Below are positions 49,701 to 63,529 of a stretch of DNA of 64,000 bases, in pieces. The DNA is from Struthidea cinerea (Eukaryota > Chordata > Aves > Passeriformes > Corcoracidae). A program made the position numbers and the translations under genes. A model generated the notes under the pieces. The model searched no databases and was not told where the DNA came from. It worked only from the letters and a program-made list of their open reading frames with translations. The DNA is taken from the NCBI GenBank assembly GCA_013397865.1, contig VZTI01004400.1:2560500-2624499 (forward strand), given 5' to 3'. The number at the start of each line of letters is the position of its first letter. Within the stretch, counting starts at the first letter, position 1.

Positions 49701-52664
49701 TCCATTTGTTCCTTAATTTGGCTAGTTTGTCTTCTGCACGATGGCCCTTAGTGTGTTTTTCAAGTCTGCTGTTATGGTTGGCAAATACAATCTTGGCAGC
49801 ACCTTGCAAGAAATATTGTAATAATAATTAAAAATGTAATAACCAATACATTACTTTTTTGCATTACATTTTTATAAATGATTGCAGAACACAGAAGTGT
49901 TAAACAAAAAGCCTTTTCTTTGCATTTCTGAGCATCAGAGATATACACTAAAGCCTACACTTTCGGGAGGTACAGAAATAAGGGCAGAGTAAGAGGATGG
50001 CAGAGCAATTCCAGATTATGGACTCTCATATTACAGATAAATATGAAGTCTAAATATCAGCTAAACACATTGATTTTCCCATTTTGAGTTTGAATGAAAC
50101 ATCTTCTGTCTTCCTTTTACATAATCTCCTGCTTTTGAAATTCATGTCATTCCGCTGCTCACAACGGAGAAAACCCCTGGGGGGCTGTAAGGGCAATGCA
50201 TTGCAAAGCTTTTGGAAGGAGCCTGCTGCATTGGAAGATCATATTGTAGTTTTACTGGTTCATGAAATATTTATGCCTCATCCCCTATATAGTTTTCACT
50301 CCAAAGTTGCTGAGCAGCTTGTAGAGCATGTGGCTTTGTTCTATTTCCTGAAAGATTCTTTCAGCCTTTAATGCAGTGGAAGCCAATAATGATACTGACG
50401 TTTTCCCTGCAAGCCTCACATTTAACCATGACTTTCTCCTGATGTCTGTGGTGCAAACTCTCCATCTGACTGGTGTTACTGAAACACAGCCTATTCTGTC
50501 ACCCTCTGAGTATAGGAATATGTACTAAGGAGGCAGGGATTTATTGAGGTAACCCAGTATATGAATTTTTTTGGGTTAGCGATGTCATGCAGTTCCAGTT
50601 AAATTAAATCCCATTCAACCTCACTTACAGTAGAATGCAAATACAAGCATTTATTCACAACATCCCAAAGCAGCACAGTTACAAATCATTACCAAAAAAA
50701 GGATATACATGCAGAACTGAAAGAAAACCTTGTCTAGTGTACCTTAGGAAAGGTTATGTAAGAAAAGTCTTTTCCCCTTATTCGTGTAATAATATGTCTG
50801 TTTTTCATTTGTGGCTGAGTCTTTCCCTCCTGTCTCAGATTGCACTTGCTCAGTAACCTCCACCTAAAATCTTGCCCATCACTAAGCTGTTTTTAGCTTC
50901 CTGTGGCAAAGCACCTTCACAGTGCATCTTCAGCTATGGTTATATCTCTGCTTGTCCCTTTTTTATCCTTTGTTGGAATACTAGCTCTCCTTCCCTTCAG
51001 TCCTTCAAGGACATCTACCTGAACCTATTCTTTTGCTCCAAAACTCATGTTAAACCATGCTTATACAGGAGATAATCAGGCCGTTCTTCTTAATGAAACC
51101 CAGGATTGTTTCCCCTCGTTCAGTATCCATATATAGCTTGCAGCAGCCCTTTGGACAAGGCATTGCTGCCTCCATGTAACTAGCCAGTAGAGAAAACTTT
51201 CCTTTAGTGAGTAGAATTCTTTTGTTCCCCTCTTTAATGACCGCTTCCCATGTTTCAGTGTGGGATGTAGCTTTCCTTGCACTTTTATTCTACACCAATC
51301 TGTACATTGAAACCATAAATGAGATAATTACACTTAGGTGCTTGTGTGCCTCCCATTACTGGCTGAGTACTGCCTGCGCTGACAATGAATTTTGGTGACT
51401 GATCTCCAACCTCCTACTCCAAAGCATTCATTTTGACATATTGATGGTCTTAGGATGATAAAGCTGTAAATGTATTTTTTTTTAATTTTAATAATTGAAA
51501 AGGCATTTTTCTACCTAGTCAGTAGCATCTCAAAACTGAAGCTTTTGGTGAAACTAGAACTAGTCACTGTGTGATCACTGAGTATATATGTTATTGACCT
51601 TGCTTCAAAACACCACTGATATCCAGCTTAAAACACATGACTGAATCCCACTGGAGCTGCTGTAAGCATGTTCTTGAGAGTCTTTTATGAGTAAAGATGG
51701 GCAGAAATCTTGTAGATCTACATTCCAGACCTTGTGTCTTCTTTCCATCCTCCAAAATTAAAATCCCTATGCCAGCTTCAGTCCTGAAAGAGTTAGAGAG
51801 TTCCAGAAGATTCTGTCTTGTAGATGATATTTGCTTGTCTGGGAATGTAAGTCCTCTACCTGAAGCATAATTCCTGGAAGAATTAAGCTCCTGACAGTGG
51901 CTGAATGCAAATTTTGATTTTATCCTGTCACTGCTGAGCAATTCACTGTATATGCGTGATACTTTCCAGGAACGAAGAGAGAGGTTTGATCAGTGGCTGG
52001 GTTTGTTAACTGAACCCTGTGCCAGGGCTCTGACAAGGCTAAAGAGCCCTCTTCACTATTTCAGGACCCTGAAAGGTCTCTAAAGAAATCTAAGAAATAT
52101 GCTACCTCAAAAGTGAGTAGTTTCACTTAAGGTTTCTCGACTCCTTGGGATACTTTTCCCAAACACTTGATGGGAAGCTTCAACCAATTCATGAAAACAC
52201 TTCTTTGTTTTCATGATAGAGAAATATCGAAAAACTAAGGTGTTGGGCTTTTTTAGCTTGATTGAATGCATTTAGAAAGCATTGGCAGTATTTACACAAT
52301 TCTACCTCTATCTTTTCATCTTATTCTGCACAGAGATCAAATTTAGCAATTTCATTAATCTGGAGGGGGGAAAACAGTTTCATAGTAGATAAAACTGATC
52401 TTCTGCATCAATATAGCTAATGGGCTCATCAGGTGCTAATAGTTATGCATTAACTTTATATAAGGTGTCACGATGATCCCATTTTCCTTTCCCAAATCAT
52501 TTGCATTCATTTCACTATTACAGCCTTTTTCTCTTTGATTAATGGTAGGAAAAATGAAGGAAAATAGCTGGAGTTTTTCCTCAATTAGACTAATTTTTCA
52601 AGAGCAAAAAGCAAATTACATTTTTTATAAAATAAAAAAGAAAAAGGCCAGAATAAATAGATCG
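46729..52664. other. Gene desert, no gene recognised
   Basis: AT-rich sequence. The longest open frame (122 codons, 47081-47449) resembles nothing known. A 14-bp tandem repeat lies at 48357-48396. Confidence 0.6.
48357..48396 (+). repeat. Tandem repeat, about 3 x 14 bp
   Basis: TTTGGCTAGATTGG, TTTGGCTAGATTTC and TTTGGCTAGAGG follow one another. The first ten bases are identical in all three. Confidence 0.9.
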
Positions 52665-52712
52665 TCTCTAAGGTCCTTTCCAACCCAAAGCATTCCACAA
52701 TTCTATGATAAA
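52665..52712 (+). repeat. CR1 LINE 3' end fragment
   Basis: TCTAAGGTCCTTTCCAACCC followed by AAAGCATTCCACAATTCTATGAT is a CR1 3' terminal sequence, with the characteristic final TTCTATGA unit. Only about 48 bases remain. Confidence 0.8.
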
Positions 52713-53588
52713 TCAAAGCCAGTTTGCCCCAGAGAAGTGTAACATCCACTATTTTCACCTCTTTTCACAGTAGTTCAATCTGAAGCCTGTTATGACAACT
52801 GAGAAGTTAATGATCAGTGTAAGCAGAAGCTAGACACTGAACTGGGTCACAACAGCTGGGAACTTAACTCCTTAAAATGGAATGGCTGTGACAGTTTCTT
52901 TAGAAAAAAGACAGGTGGCAGCACATCTATATCAGATATTTTCTTAATCACGCCTACAGACAGTGACACTTTTATGGCCCTTATAGCACACCATCTCTCT
53001 TGAGCAGTAGATCCACAAATGTTAAAGGCTCCTGACAAAACAGGTCATTGTATAAAGGCAAATTCACCTACTATGACAGTTCATATAGTGAAAAACTTTG
53101 CAACTAATGTCACTGTTTTTTAAAAGTAGTGCTTGTAAAAAAAAAAAAAGTACTTCGCACCACATTAAGAATTTGCAACATCTAATCCTGAAGTGAGATT
53201 TTCTTTCCCAATACAGCTATGTAATAATGGTGCACTGTGTCAGTAATTCTCAATATTGCTGGATAAAGCAGAATTATTTATTTACTTTGTGATGTAATAT
53301 TCAAGACATGGATACAGAGATAGAAAAATTGACAACACAAAAATAGTTTTCTTCTAAATATATTACTTTGTAAGGGAAATAACAGAGAACGTGAAATTGA
53401 TAAGTAACAATCTATTATTGAAGAAACAGACTTGATTTATATGTAGTGCTGAGTGACAGATTTGTGGAGTATCCATAAACACCAGTTTATGATTGAGATG
53501 TTTTACTTTAACCTAAATATTCCACTTAAATTGTGGCCTTATGACAGAAGTTATAATTCAAATACTCTCTACTTAATAAAATTAATTC

Positions 53589-53620
53589 GGGGGGGGGTGG
53601 GGGGGGGGGTTGGTGGTGGT
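53589..53620 (+). repeat. G-rich tract (G9-T-G11 plus TGG units)
   Basis: Nine G, one T, eleven G and then TTGGTGGTGGT. This is a strong G-quadruplex former on the plus strand and a likely spot for length error. Confidence 0.9.
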
Positions 53621-55602
53621 GTTATCTTCTGTCACCCTGAGTTAAATCTCTGGCAGCAAGCTAGCTTCCACATATCACAGAAAATTCAATTCCTCTCCCT
53701 GAAGAGCTTAGAGTTGATTAAGCTGACATTAAAGTCGATGTAGATCTGCCCATTAAGTTAAGGGAAAGGGACTGATTGCATCGGCCCAGATTTGGAGTTA
53801 AGGATAGCAGACACATACTGCTTTGAATAGGCAGTTTCAGTGATTGTAAGTGCAAGATGACATTCAGCAAGCTGTTCTGTGCAAGTGGAACACCCATTGA
53901 AAGCACTATTTTCTCCCCACTCAAAGATGCTTTCCACTGAAACAATGGGATGATTTTCAGTGCCACTCCCAGCACTCAGGACAAGCAGAGAAAAACACAA
54001 GGTTTGGTGAGGCTGGAGAGATTGTGCTCAGCTTTTTCAGCATTCAGGATCAGCAAGAGGCCTGATGCTGAAAGGAATCCTTTAATATTTGCAGTTTAGT
54101 TTCAACAAAGCAATCCTACTTTTAGAAATGTAATACTTCTCACATGGATTGACAGTTTTTGAAGACATGCATAAGATTTGAAAACAGTGTTTTAAGTAAT
54201 TTCTTTCCCATTTGATGAGAAAACCAGGAGCTAATTAATAGTCATGAACTAAACATGTTTGGTCATTGTAAAGACACATATTTTACCCCATCTGTCTGCA
54301 AATTGATTGTATTGGGGCCCTTGGTTTGTGCCAAACCAGCAGGAGGTAGGCATTTTCATTAAAAAATAGGTAGTACAGAATTCTTCAAAGATTGTCATGA
54401 ACTGCAATTACACAGCATGAGAAACTGATGTAGCCAAATGGGGAAAAAAAAAAAATCCACACTATAATAAAAGTGTTTTAGCTGCAATTATGTCTATTAA
54501 TGTCACGGTGAACCCGAGGCCTTTTCATGCTACACGCTGTTTCCAACATGGAAGCAAAAGTTGGTGACTATTATAAGGACCTTGAATAATAGAGAAGGCA
54601 CAGCAGATGGACACAGGCAGATGGGAAGCGGTATAACAAGGCAAATACTATCAGTCAGCTTGCCTGGCACTTGTCTCAGTCCACTGAAAGCTTAACTGCA
54701 GTCATGCTGCAGGTGGCTGTTTTCATTTGGGCAGTGGGTGGGTACATTTTCCTTGTTGTGGGTTTTTTTACATATTATTACAATTGAAGGTATTAAACCA
54801 AGCGGAGGGAGGATAAAGAGAGAGCTCTGCAGATGCTTACAGGGAAAATTGAGGGCGCAGATAATCTGAAAATGTCATTTCTACCTTCCCCTGTAAAGAT
54901 TTGTGCCAGTTTTATTGGGTTATATATACTCAAAAAGAAAATAACTGTCTTCAGGCCTTTTAACTTCATACTTTCACTCTACCTTCATTTTGGTGAAGTT
55001 TAACCCTCAGAGAATTTTATTGGGTGAGATTTTGGTGATGGGGGTGAACTGTACGTTACCTGTGAAACCAAATGTTGTTAGGTAAAGAGACATTCAATCT
55101 AAGGGCCTCGTGGCATTAAATATGTACCTGATTTAACATGGATTGATGGGCTGTTACCGTCATGAAAATCACGTTCTGCCTTAGTAGTCGTTCTACAGTA
55201 GAACTCTTTAATATTCTTCCCTCTGTCACGTCCTTTTTGAATACATTGTTTTCTCAAGCTGTGAAATGCTGACACTTGATGGAAAAATTATGCACCAGCT
55301 ACATTATTAATAAAAAACCACAACTGTCTTCTGCTATTTTGGACATTCACACACACCAGCACATGCTCCAGCACAAGCTAATTTACAGAAATACTTTCAC
55401 AAAACTTATCTTTGAACAAAATTAATGTGAATTTCCAAGTATAGTGAATAAAATATTTTTGTCTTATCATCTTAAAATTGCTGTTTACAAATTATTTTAG
55501 GAGTTTATTATTAAATTTATAGATTTGAATGTTGTTGAAAATGTATCTAGAAAAACACTCTTTATTTTATTAACTTCGAAAGACTTTTTGAATTTTTTTC
55601 AG

Positions 55603-55712
55603 GTTTTCAATGGGCTTGATGGAAATTGTGGAAGAGAAACCTAGCCAGGGCCTGCAATTACTTTTGCAACAAACATCAAATTTAATGAAAGAGATGCAGT
55701 TGTTTATGACAG
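55603..55712 (+). other. Exon-like block, unidentified
   Basis: A T-rich acceptor ending TTTTTTTCAG (AG at 55601-55602) and a donor ACAG|GTGAAG (GT at 55713-55714) bound 110 bases with one open frame of 36 codons. The translation is helix-like, including MEIVEEKPSQGLQLLLQQ. No family is recognised, and chance is a real alternative. Confidence 0.2.
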
Positions 55713-58552
55713 GTGAAGGAAAGCTTACACAAGGTTGAAAACATATTTACAGTTAGCATAATAAGTATGCCTAAACCAGAGCTATTTTCAGACAAGGCTT
55801 CCTTGGGCTAAGGCTGAACCACAGATAAGCCCAGTCTACAAAAAACTCCTCACACTGGCATTTTTACCGGGATAGTTTCAGCCACTGGCAGCTGTTCAGC
55901 TCTGATAAATTTTTCCAGTAATTTACACCTATCACTACACAATTTCAATTTACAACCATAAATGTTGGCCTTCACTGGTTTATTAATGTATAAAGTCTTT
56001 TCCAAACAGTTATACAGGATTCAATGTTCTGGGCTGAAGCTTTATGATTTGACTACTTTTATGAAATTATTAAAATATTCTAAAATTTATGAATATACTC
56101 ACTTTAATTCCAAACTCATTTATTCATTGAATTTGGGTGTTTCCCAATGGGAAGTGCTGACAGCAAGTTTAAAAAGCATTCACAAAAACATCTGTTGGGC
56201 TTTCTTTTGCTTTGTTTCTTCTTGGAAATTCAACTTCGTGCAGACAATTAACTAGCTTTGGGTTTTTTTCTGTTTTCCATTTTAAGTGTTTTTTTCCCCT
56301 TGAAATGTCATGTTTCCAGTTTACATCATTTCTCTTTGTGATGCATCAGATTCCAATCTTTCCACAGCTGTGTAAGCTGTACAACAATGGAATATAATTC
56401 ACACTTTCTTTAGTTTAGAAAAAGGTCATTCTTCTAAAGCATTGAACACTGGATGTTTCATCCCGCTAACCAAAAATTGTACAAATTCAGTTATTTATGC
56501 TATATTTAAGAAGATAATTTTTTCCCTTCAACCTTGCTATCACCTCTCTGCTTAGTGGCATCATTAACATGCACAAAAAAACATTCCTGTTTCAGCTGGA
56601 GCAGAAATAGCATAACTGTACACAATACTTTGATTACCAGTTCTAGTAAAACTAATTTATTAAAAAAGTGGTTCTACTCAGCAAAAAAAATGACAGACAG
56701 AAGATACTTAATCTGACAAACAGCTCTTTCAGCTACCATCACTGAGTCTCTACACTGGACTTGCACAAGAAATTGAACACAAAAATTTCTTCCCGACATT
56801 TAATCTTTTGAAAAACTTTGCCAGCTATTTGGGCCAGTTGATGCTGCCTCCATAAAACTTCCACAGCTGCAAGTAACATCAGTTGTGGTCTGGAACCTCT
56901 TAAAACCTATACAGTAGTGTATTTTGGGAAATGGATGTATTTACCCATTTCATAACTGCATACAGGTTTTTACAAGATATTTATATGATAGACATTTTGA
57001 AACACCTAAAAATTACCAACCAAACAGCCCATAGATCCACCTGGAAGTATTGCTAGGTAGTTACCACCACCCATTGGAAGACTCAGCTTTGGACACTTAA
57101 AATTTGGTCGGATTTCAGTTATTTGGGAAAACTGTTTATTTGGGCTACGCCCCTCCCTAAAACTTCCAAAACATTGCTTAACCTATTTCATATGCTAGGA
57201 ATGTACAGAAAGTCACTTTCTTCATGCAAAAACAAGCAAGAAAACTTAGATTTTGCAGTGTTTGTCTGAAAATCCATGTGGGTGGTTAGTGTGTGGGTTA
57301 AAATGAGTATTAGGTAGCACTGCCCTATCACACCTCACATTTGTTTTGGCTGAGAAATAGAAAGCTCAGCATAGTCAATTCCAGAGTTGTCTAGGGTGAA
57401 GTTTTCAGTATTGACTGTGGAGGCATAAGACAGCAATTACCCTGCTCAAGCCCGTTTGAAACTTCCAAATGGATAGTCATGTATTTTCTGAATGTTTGGG
57501 GCCTGTGGCTTTTCAAAGTTGAGAATTGTTGCATTGTGACTGTAAAGAAGAAGGGAATTGAAAACAATACTATTCCATCTACCATTGTTCATGAACACAA
57601 GATCAGAACTTTATTGACAGTGATTGCTATATATTGTATCTGTTTTGATAGATTAGCATTTCTCCATCATTCTAATTTTTACAGCTTTTTTCACAGCCAG
57701 TCCAAATAACAATCTTTTATTCTGGCTAACCTTATTAGGTGCATAAACCTGAAGCACTTTTCTGATTGAGGTTTGAATCATCCTCCTATCCACCATCTCT
57801 GAATCTGGGGTAAAATCCAGTATTAAGCAGTGCAGTGCAGCACACAGAGTAAAGGAATGAACTGCTACTGAAAGCCTCTCTCTTTCTAATTGACTGTTTG
57901 CTTACCCCATAGCATAAGTCAATCCACACCTGCCAGTCAGAAGAGATCACCAAGAATAGGCATTCTCTGGCACAAATTGGGATACTACTGTGCTAATCTT
58001 TAAAAATGCTACTGATATCCGTGTTTTCTGGACCTCTTCCATTGCAGTGACCCAACACCCTGCAAGGCTACTGTACCCTCCTTTCAAAAAACAAACTTCA
58101 CAGGTGCAAATAATATCCTTTTGTTGTTCATCTTCAATTTGCTAACTTGTCCACTTTGCAAATGTAGAATTAGGGGGAGGGAATGTTATACATTGGCAAC
58201 TCGAGCTAAAGTCAGTAGCAGAACAAAGTTATGTGCAGTCCATTAACAAGCGCTGTAAGCATAGTTGATAAAATTCCTCCTTATGTATACAGCTCTAGCT
58301 ATTTAATCTGCTCCAACTGAAAGAAAAGATAAGAGAGTGGTTAGCACAGTGCCATGTATGAAAGAGAAAAGTATTTCCCAGCGGGAAAAACAGAAAGCAG
58401 TGCAAGCAAGTACATGCCCTATAATTGCACACTTTGCATAGATTTGTACTGAAAACTGCCTGTTTGCAGATCCCTCTAGATTATGCAATATCAAGCCTGA
58501 AAAATGGCATGATTTCCTATCCCACGAAGCTAACCCCCAGCTGCAAAATGTG

Positions 58553-58592
58553 ATTATTTTTTGTAGTAGGGAATTGTTTTTTGTAGTGAGAA
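58553..58592 (+). repeat. Tandem repeat, 2 x 20 bp
   Basis: ATTATTTTTTGTAGTAGGGA is followed directly by ATTGTTTTTTGTAGTGAGAA. The two units differ at a few positions. Confidence 0.75.
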
Positions 58593-61500
58593 GGGGAAGG
58601 CCGCAGTTCAGTCATCAAAAATGTTTTCTGCTCTTTCTCTGCTGATACTGCTGCAGCTGTGCTCAGGCATTCTGGAGTAAGTTTTATGTGTGAGGCTGGT
58701 TGACTTCCTCTTGTTGGAAAAGCATTGAATAGCAATAAAGCAGAGCTTTGTAGATGTCTGCCCACACAGTGACTACAGCTTCTCTCTTTTGCGGCAGGAG
58801 AAACTATAATGATGGCTGTCATGTTTGAGATTTAAGGAGTATGTTTTACTTAGTGTAAAACTGATCTGAGCACACATTGGATTCTCTTGCAGAGACACAT
58901 CCGCATTCTGTGATTTACTCTCAAATTGCATTGAATTCAAGAGCTAGGTGGTCACAAATTTCATGTAATACAAATCTTAGCCTTTTACAGATTTTCACTT
59001 CAAGGATTATGCTGTAGCAAACAAAATCATATTGTCATTTGGTTTTATCATGCATTTTAACACCCCTTTTATTCCTTATAAAAATGAACTTGGAAGTTCA
59101 AATGTCAGAACCTTACAATTTTATAAAGAATAAAAAAAAGTTAATTCATTGTGGGTGCCAGGTAATCATTCTTATTAGTAAGTATACTAAACCTGTCTTT
59201 ATTCTCTAAGCCTGGTTTCTTTTCCATTTACCCCTTCTTGGAAACTTTCACCTGGGGACTTGTAAATCTTCATTGCTGAACAAAAGCATTCTTTGTCTTT
59301 GGTTTTTTTTTTTTTTGCATGATGAAAAGTAAAAGGACTTCAAGCTGGACAGCCCTGCCTGTTACATTTGTTTCCAATTTAAGTATGATAGGAAGTTAGA
59401 TATTTCACATCTCTGGGATAAACATGATTTCTCCAAATGGCTGGAGAACTGGCATTAGAAACAAAAAAATTAGTACTACTTCAATACACTGCAGATATTG
59501 GATTGAGAAAACGGATGGAGACACAGACAGGCAGAACTTCCTCTGTCACTGAGCCGAGTCAGGACTTATTTTAAAAGCATCTGTACTGAAATAGAGGAAG
59601 TGTTGTGCTGGTCATCAAAGAGAAGTCCCAGTTCTGAAGCACATGCAATGTAAGAGCCAAGGTGTAGTAAGTAAAAAAGGGAGGATGGAAAGAACAGAGG
59701 TTTCATAGTAGGTAGTCCTGTATATATTAATTTTTGTCTCTCTTGAAGTTAACTTTCCATGTCCCCATAAGAACCTTTAAAACAATCTATCATGGCTTAA
59801 GAAAACAGGGATATAAATGTATCATATTTATGTATATTTCATATATATGTGTGTGTGTGCATGCATCTGTAAGTAATTACTGAGAATACAGACACTTTAA
59901 TTTGTATAAGTGAAGAGGTATTTATACACAGGCTTGTTTTCTACTCATTCATTTGTAAATTAACTGTACACATCAGGCATGTTTTCTCTACTGATTAAGT
60001 GAAAAGCAGAAACATGGTAATGTTCTTAACAGCACTTGAACACATCAAATATTTTTGACGGATTTCACATTAGCTGAAATGTTCATGTTAGAAGACACAG
60101 AAGAGTAAAAACTCCTTTTATCATAGGACTTCCTTGACCTATATTGCAGCAGTACACGGGATGTGTTTGAAATAACTTGCGAGATGATCATTTTCACAGA
60201 AATCTGGGATGTCAGAGACAACGATTAGACAGAGACAAAAAAAATAGAAAATGGAGAAAATTAGTTTGAAAGGCTGCTACGTTCATCTTTACAGTCCTGT
60301 GCTACCACAACCACTTTTCAGTCTTTTTCTGCAAACAGGATATTGGTGGTGTCATAAAAATAATGCTCACCTCTTGAACAATGCTTTAGAATCTGAAGAC
60401 AACTATTTAGATGAAAAATTTGAAACAAAAATTCGTGTTTGATCACTGATAGGCCATTTTTGCTTTAAAATGCAATATCACTCAGACCTTTAAATGCCAG
60501 TATTTCTGTCAACAATTGCTTTTCTTTCTCATTCAGGCAAGGATATATCATATTTGCAAAGACTGTCAATATCTGTTATATTGTCATTCATCCAATGCTG
60601 ATTCATCCAGTAGGTAATCACAATTTACCAGTAGAAAGATTTTTTTTATAAGTGCATATTTACGATGAGGTCAAATGCCTTAATACCCATGGCTAGTAAG
60701 AAACTGTGAGTTCTGACAAGATTTCTGAAAAGGGTCTGTCCCCTTGTGGCTGCAGAACACCACCCCAGTTGTCAAGGTTCATTGAGAAAGTAAAAATGCA
60801 ATTGTTTTAGGACTCAAAGGCTTCAGAAAGGGTGGCTTTTTAACCACCGCTTTCATAGGTATTTGCTGAAGAAGGACATATTTTGAGCCATTTTTCTAAA
60901 TATTTGGCAGAGATCTTCTAAAGTTCATCCACCCTGACCATAAAGAAAATTCCTAGCAACCAAGTCTAACTTTGAAATACATCGACTACTAACACATAGC
61001 TCCCAGTCTGTGATAGTTCTCAGGTAATGGTGTTCTGTTTGCCTACATAAACAGTCTGACATTACTCAAACAAATACCTGCTGAGACAACACTCTTGAAA
61101 CAGAGTCTTCTTGGAAAAAATAATATCAATAGCTTGTGTGATTCTGCTTATAAGAATAGTATAAACAGTCTTGTTATTTTCAAGGACTCACACATAATAA
61201 AAGGTTTTGTGAAAATACAGCAACCTCCTAAGTCTCTATAATCAAGACCTGATTCTAAGACTTAAATGAAAGTGTTGTCATCTGGAGTTTGCTGACAGTC
61301 CATTCATGAAAAATTTCAAATGAGTTCCTAATTAGGTCTAGATTATGTTCCTCTGCATGTAGGGCTTGATATTGTTGATCTTGCATCAGCAATCTCCTCT
61401 GTCTCAGTGATAGTTCCTCATTATAACATTTGCCATTTGCCATTTTCAATTCTTGAAAGCAAATAGCTGTTCTTTCATCTTAATTCAATAGTGTTCCATG

Positions 61501-61774
61501 AATTTTAATTAAATCCTTCTCTGAGTTTATATGACGTTAGTCTGGTTACCCATTATGAGGTTATCACACACAAACTATACTTTTCCTAATAGGTCTAATC
61601 TATTGGCCAACAAGGTCAATTGCTTCTCATTAAGAATAATAAATGGTAATTCTAGTATAAAAGTACGTGTGAAATATTGTGCAAAATCTGTTCTCCTTCC
61701 ATTGCCTTTCTCTGATTTGCGTAAAGGAACATTTCATACTTGACTCAAGCAATTTTTTCATGGACAGTTAATTT

Positions 61775-61792
61775 AAAAAAAAAAAAAAAAAA
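61775..61792 (+). repeat. Poly-A run (18 A)
   Basis: Uninterrupted A18 with no recognised retroposed sequence upstream; a simple homopolymer. Confidence 0.9.
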
Positions 61793-62432
61793 CAAGATTA
61801 ATTTTCCTGTGCCACTTGTTTTCATACTGTCTTTTATTCAGATAGAATTCTTTACAGTGGCCCAAAGACCAGAGGTGAAATAGTGTGTGGAGTATTTAAA
61901 AAGAAGATGACATTTTTCTTCTCTCCCTGCAAAAGGAAGCAAATAAAAGAAGAAACGATACTGGCTTTGTAGATGTGGGCACATTGCTGCTGAACATACA
62001 CGCTTTCATCATTAAGAGTTTTCGGGAGCTGGCCTTCATAAGTAGCAGAGTTACATGGGACAAATCAGAACGTCTGCACTTTTGGCTACCAATCACTTCT
62101 GGCTACAAATACTGTTCGCTGATTCTAGTGTTTTTTACAGAAGTTTAATTTGTATATGCAATTGAGCATACTGACATCTGCTTTTGTACAAAAATCCTGG
62201 AACAAAAGGGGAAACTACAAACTGAACAGTAGGGAGATGTTCGATGTTCAACACATTAAGAGAGAGATGTTGCAGCTATGCCAGGCAACACAGATGTACA
62301 AGGCAGTAATTTTCCCAGGGTTTTTTCCCATATATTGTATGACAATCCACATTCTGCAGTTGTGAGTCTCCTCATACCTTCATAGACATTTAGGCCTCAA
62401 CAGAGTAAGTGTGCATAATTGTATGTAGATAA

Positions 62433-62457
62433 ACACACACACACACACACACACACA
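62433..62457 (+). repeat. AC dinucleotide microsatellite
   Basis: About twelve AC units, followed by ATATGT sequence. Likely variable between individuals. Confidence 0.95.
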
Positions 62458-63529
62458 TATGTAAAAATATATAATTTTTGTATGCATATCTGTATGCAAA
62501 GATGTTCACACGTGTAAATACATGGTCCACTGCTCGAAGGATAATTATTCTAGCTCAAACTTACCTACAATATGAAAGAATGCAAGACTTGGATTCTAAT
62601 CTCATTACCATAATTTATTCATCTGCCTTCTGAGAGTGTGATCAGATGAGATTTTTTGATCTAATTTTCCCCTGAGATTTTTATGCAAAAAAAGACAGGT
62701 ATGACCACCCAAAATCTGAAAGTGAGTGTTGTCTCTTCAGGTTGCTAAATATTGGCTTCTTTTTTCATGCTTTTTACCAAAGTTACCATTTAAAAGCAAA
62801 AACTATACATAAAGCTAAAGTATCAAACTCATTTAGTAACTTCCTCAAATTTCCAAGAAAAGAAGTGATACCTTTTTGCCAGTGAAGAAGTGTGAGGAAA
62901 GAGATGATTCAAAGCAGTATTTTATGTTTCCTTAACATAAAATTCCCAGACTTTGAATTGCTCATAATGGTGATACTCCACCTCTTCATTTCCTCTGCAA
63001 ACCTTCCTTCCTTCTGTGACCTTTTCTAACTCACACTCCAGCTTTTTATCTGCACAGTAGTCTTCACACATGCAATAAAGACTAATGTTGTAAACTTCTC
63101 ACTTTGCACTGTAAGGAAAGTAGGATGTACATTTCGTACAATGGAAACATTAATGCAAATAACTGGTTTTTTCATGAGAACATAGAGTTTCTAATCTGGC
63201 CCAAAATACTTTTCTAAGACCTCCTCCATCTTTGGAGATGAATATCTAGACAAAAAAAGGTTTAGATAATGAGAAATTGGTGTATAGCTGGCTTAATAAG
63301 TCTCTATTTATAGACGTTTAAACATGGTGCAGGTGCAACAGATACAGTAATCACCAATGAACTTTTCAAATAAAAAGTTATATAAATTTACTTCATACTT
63401 TCGCATTTTTGAACTGGATGGAAAGAATGCCTGAAGTATTGAACCAAGTGAACTGACCCCCAAACGCTGGATGAAACGCAAAAGGCAGTTTCTCATCCCT
63501 CTGAACTCCACACAGCCCGACCCCAGGGG

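Larger units (their letters stand above)
52713..63500. other. Gene desert, no gene recognised
   Basis: AT-rich sequence without recognised genes or LTRs. It contains a G-rich tract at 53589, a possible exon-like block at 55603-55712, a 20-bp tandem pair at 58553, a TG-type run near 59845, an A18 run at 61775-61792 and an AC microsatellite at 62433. Confidence 0.6.

Noticed and set aside
60735..60760. Possible minus-strand CTCF core (CCACAAGGGGAC)
   Set aside because: It departs from the consensus at two informative positions and has no GC-rich context.
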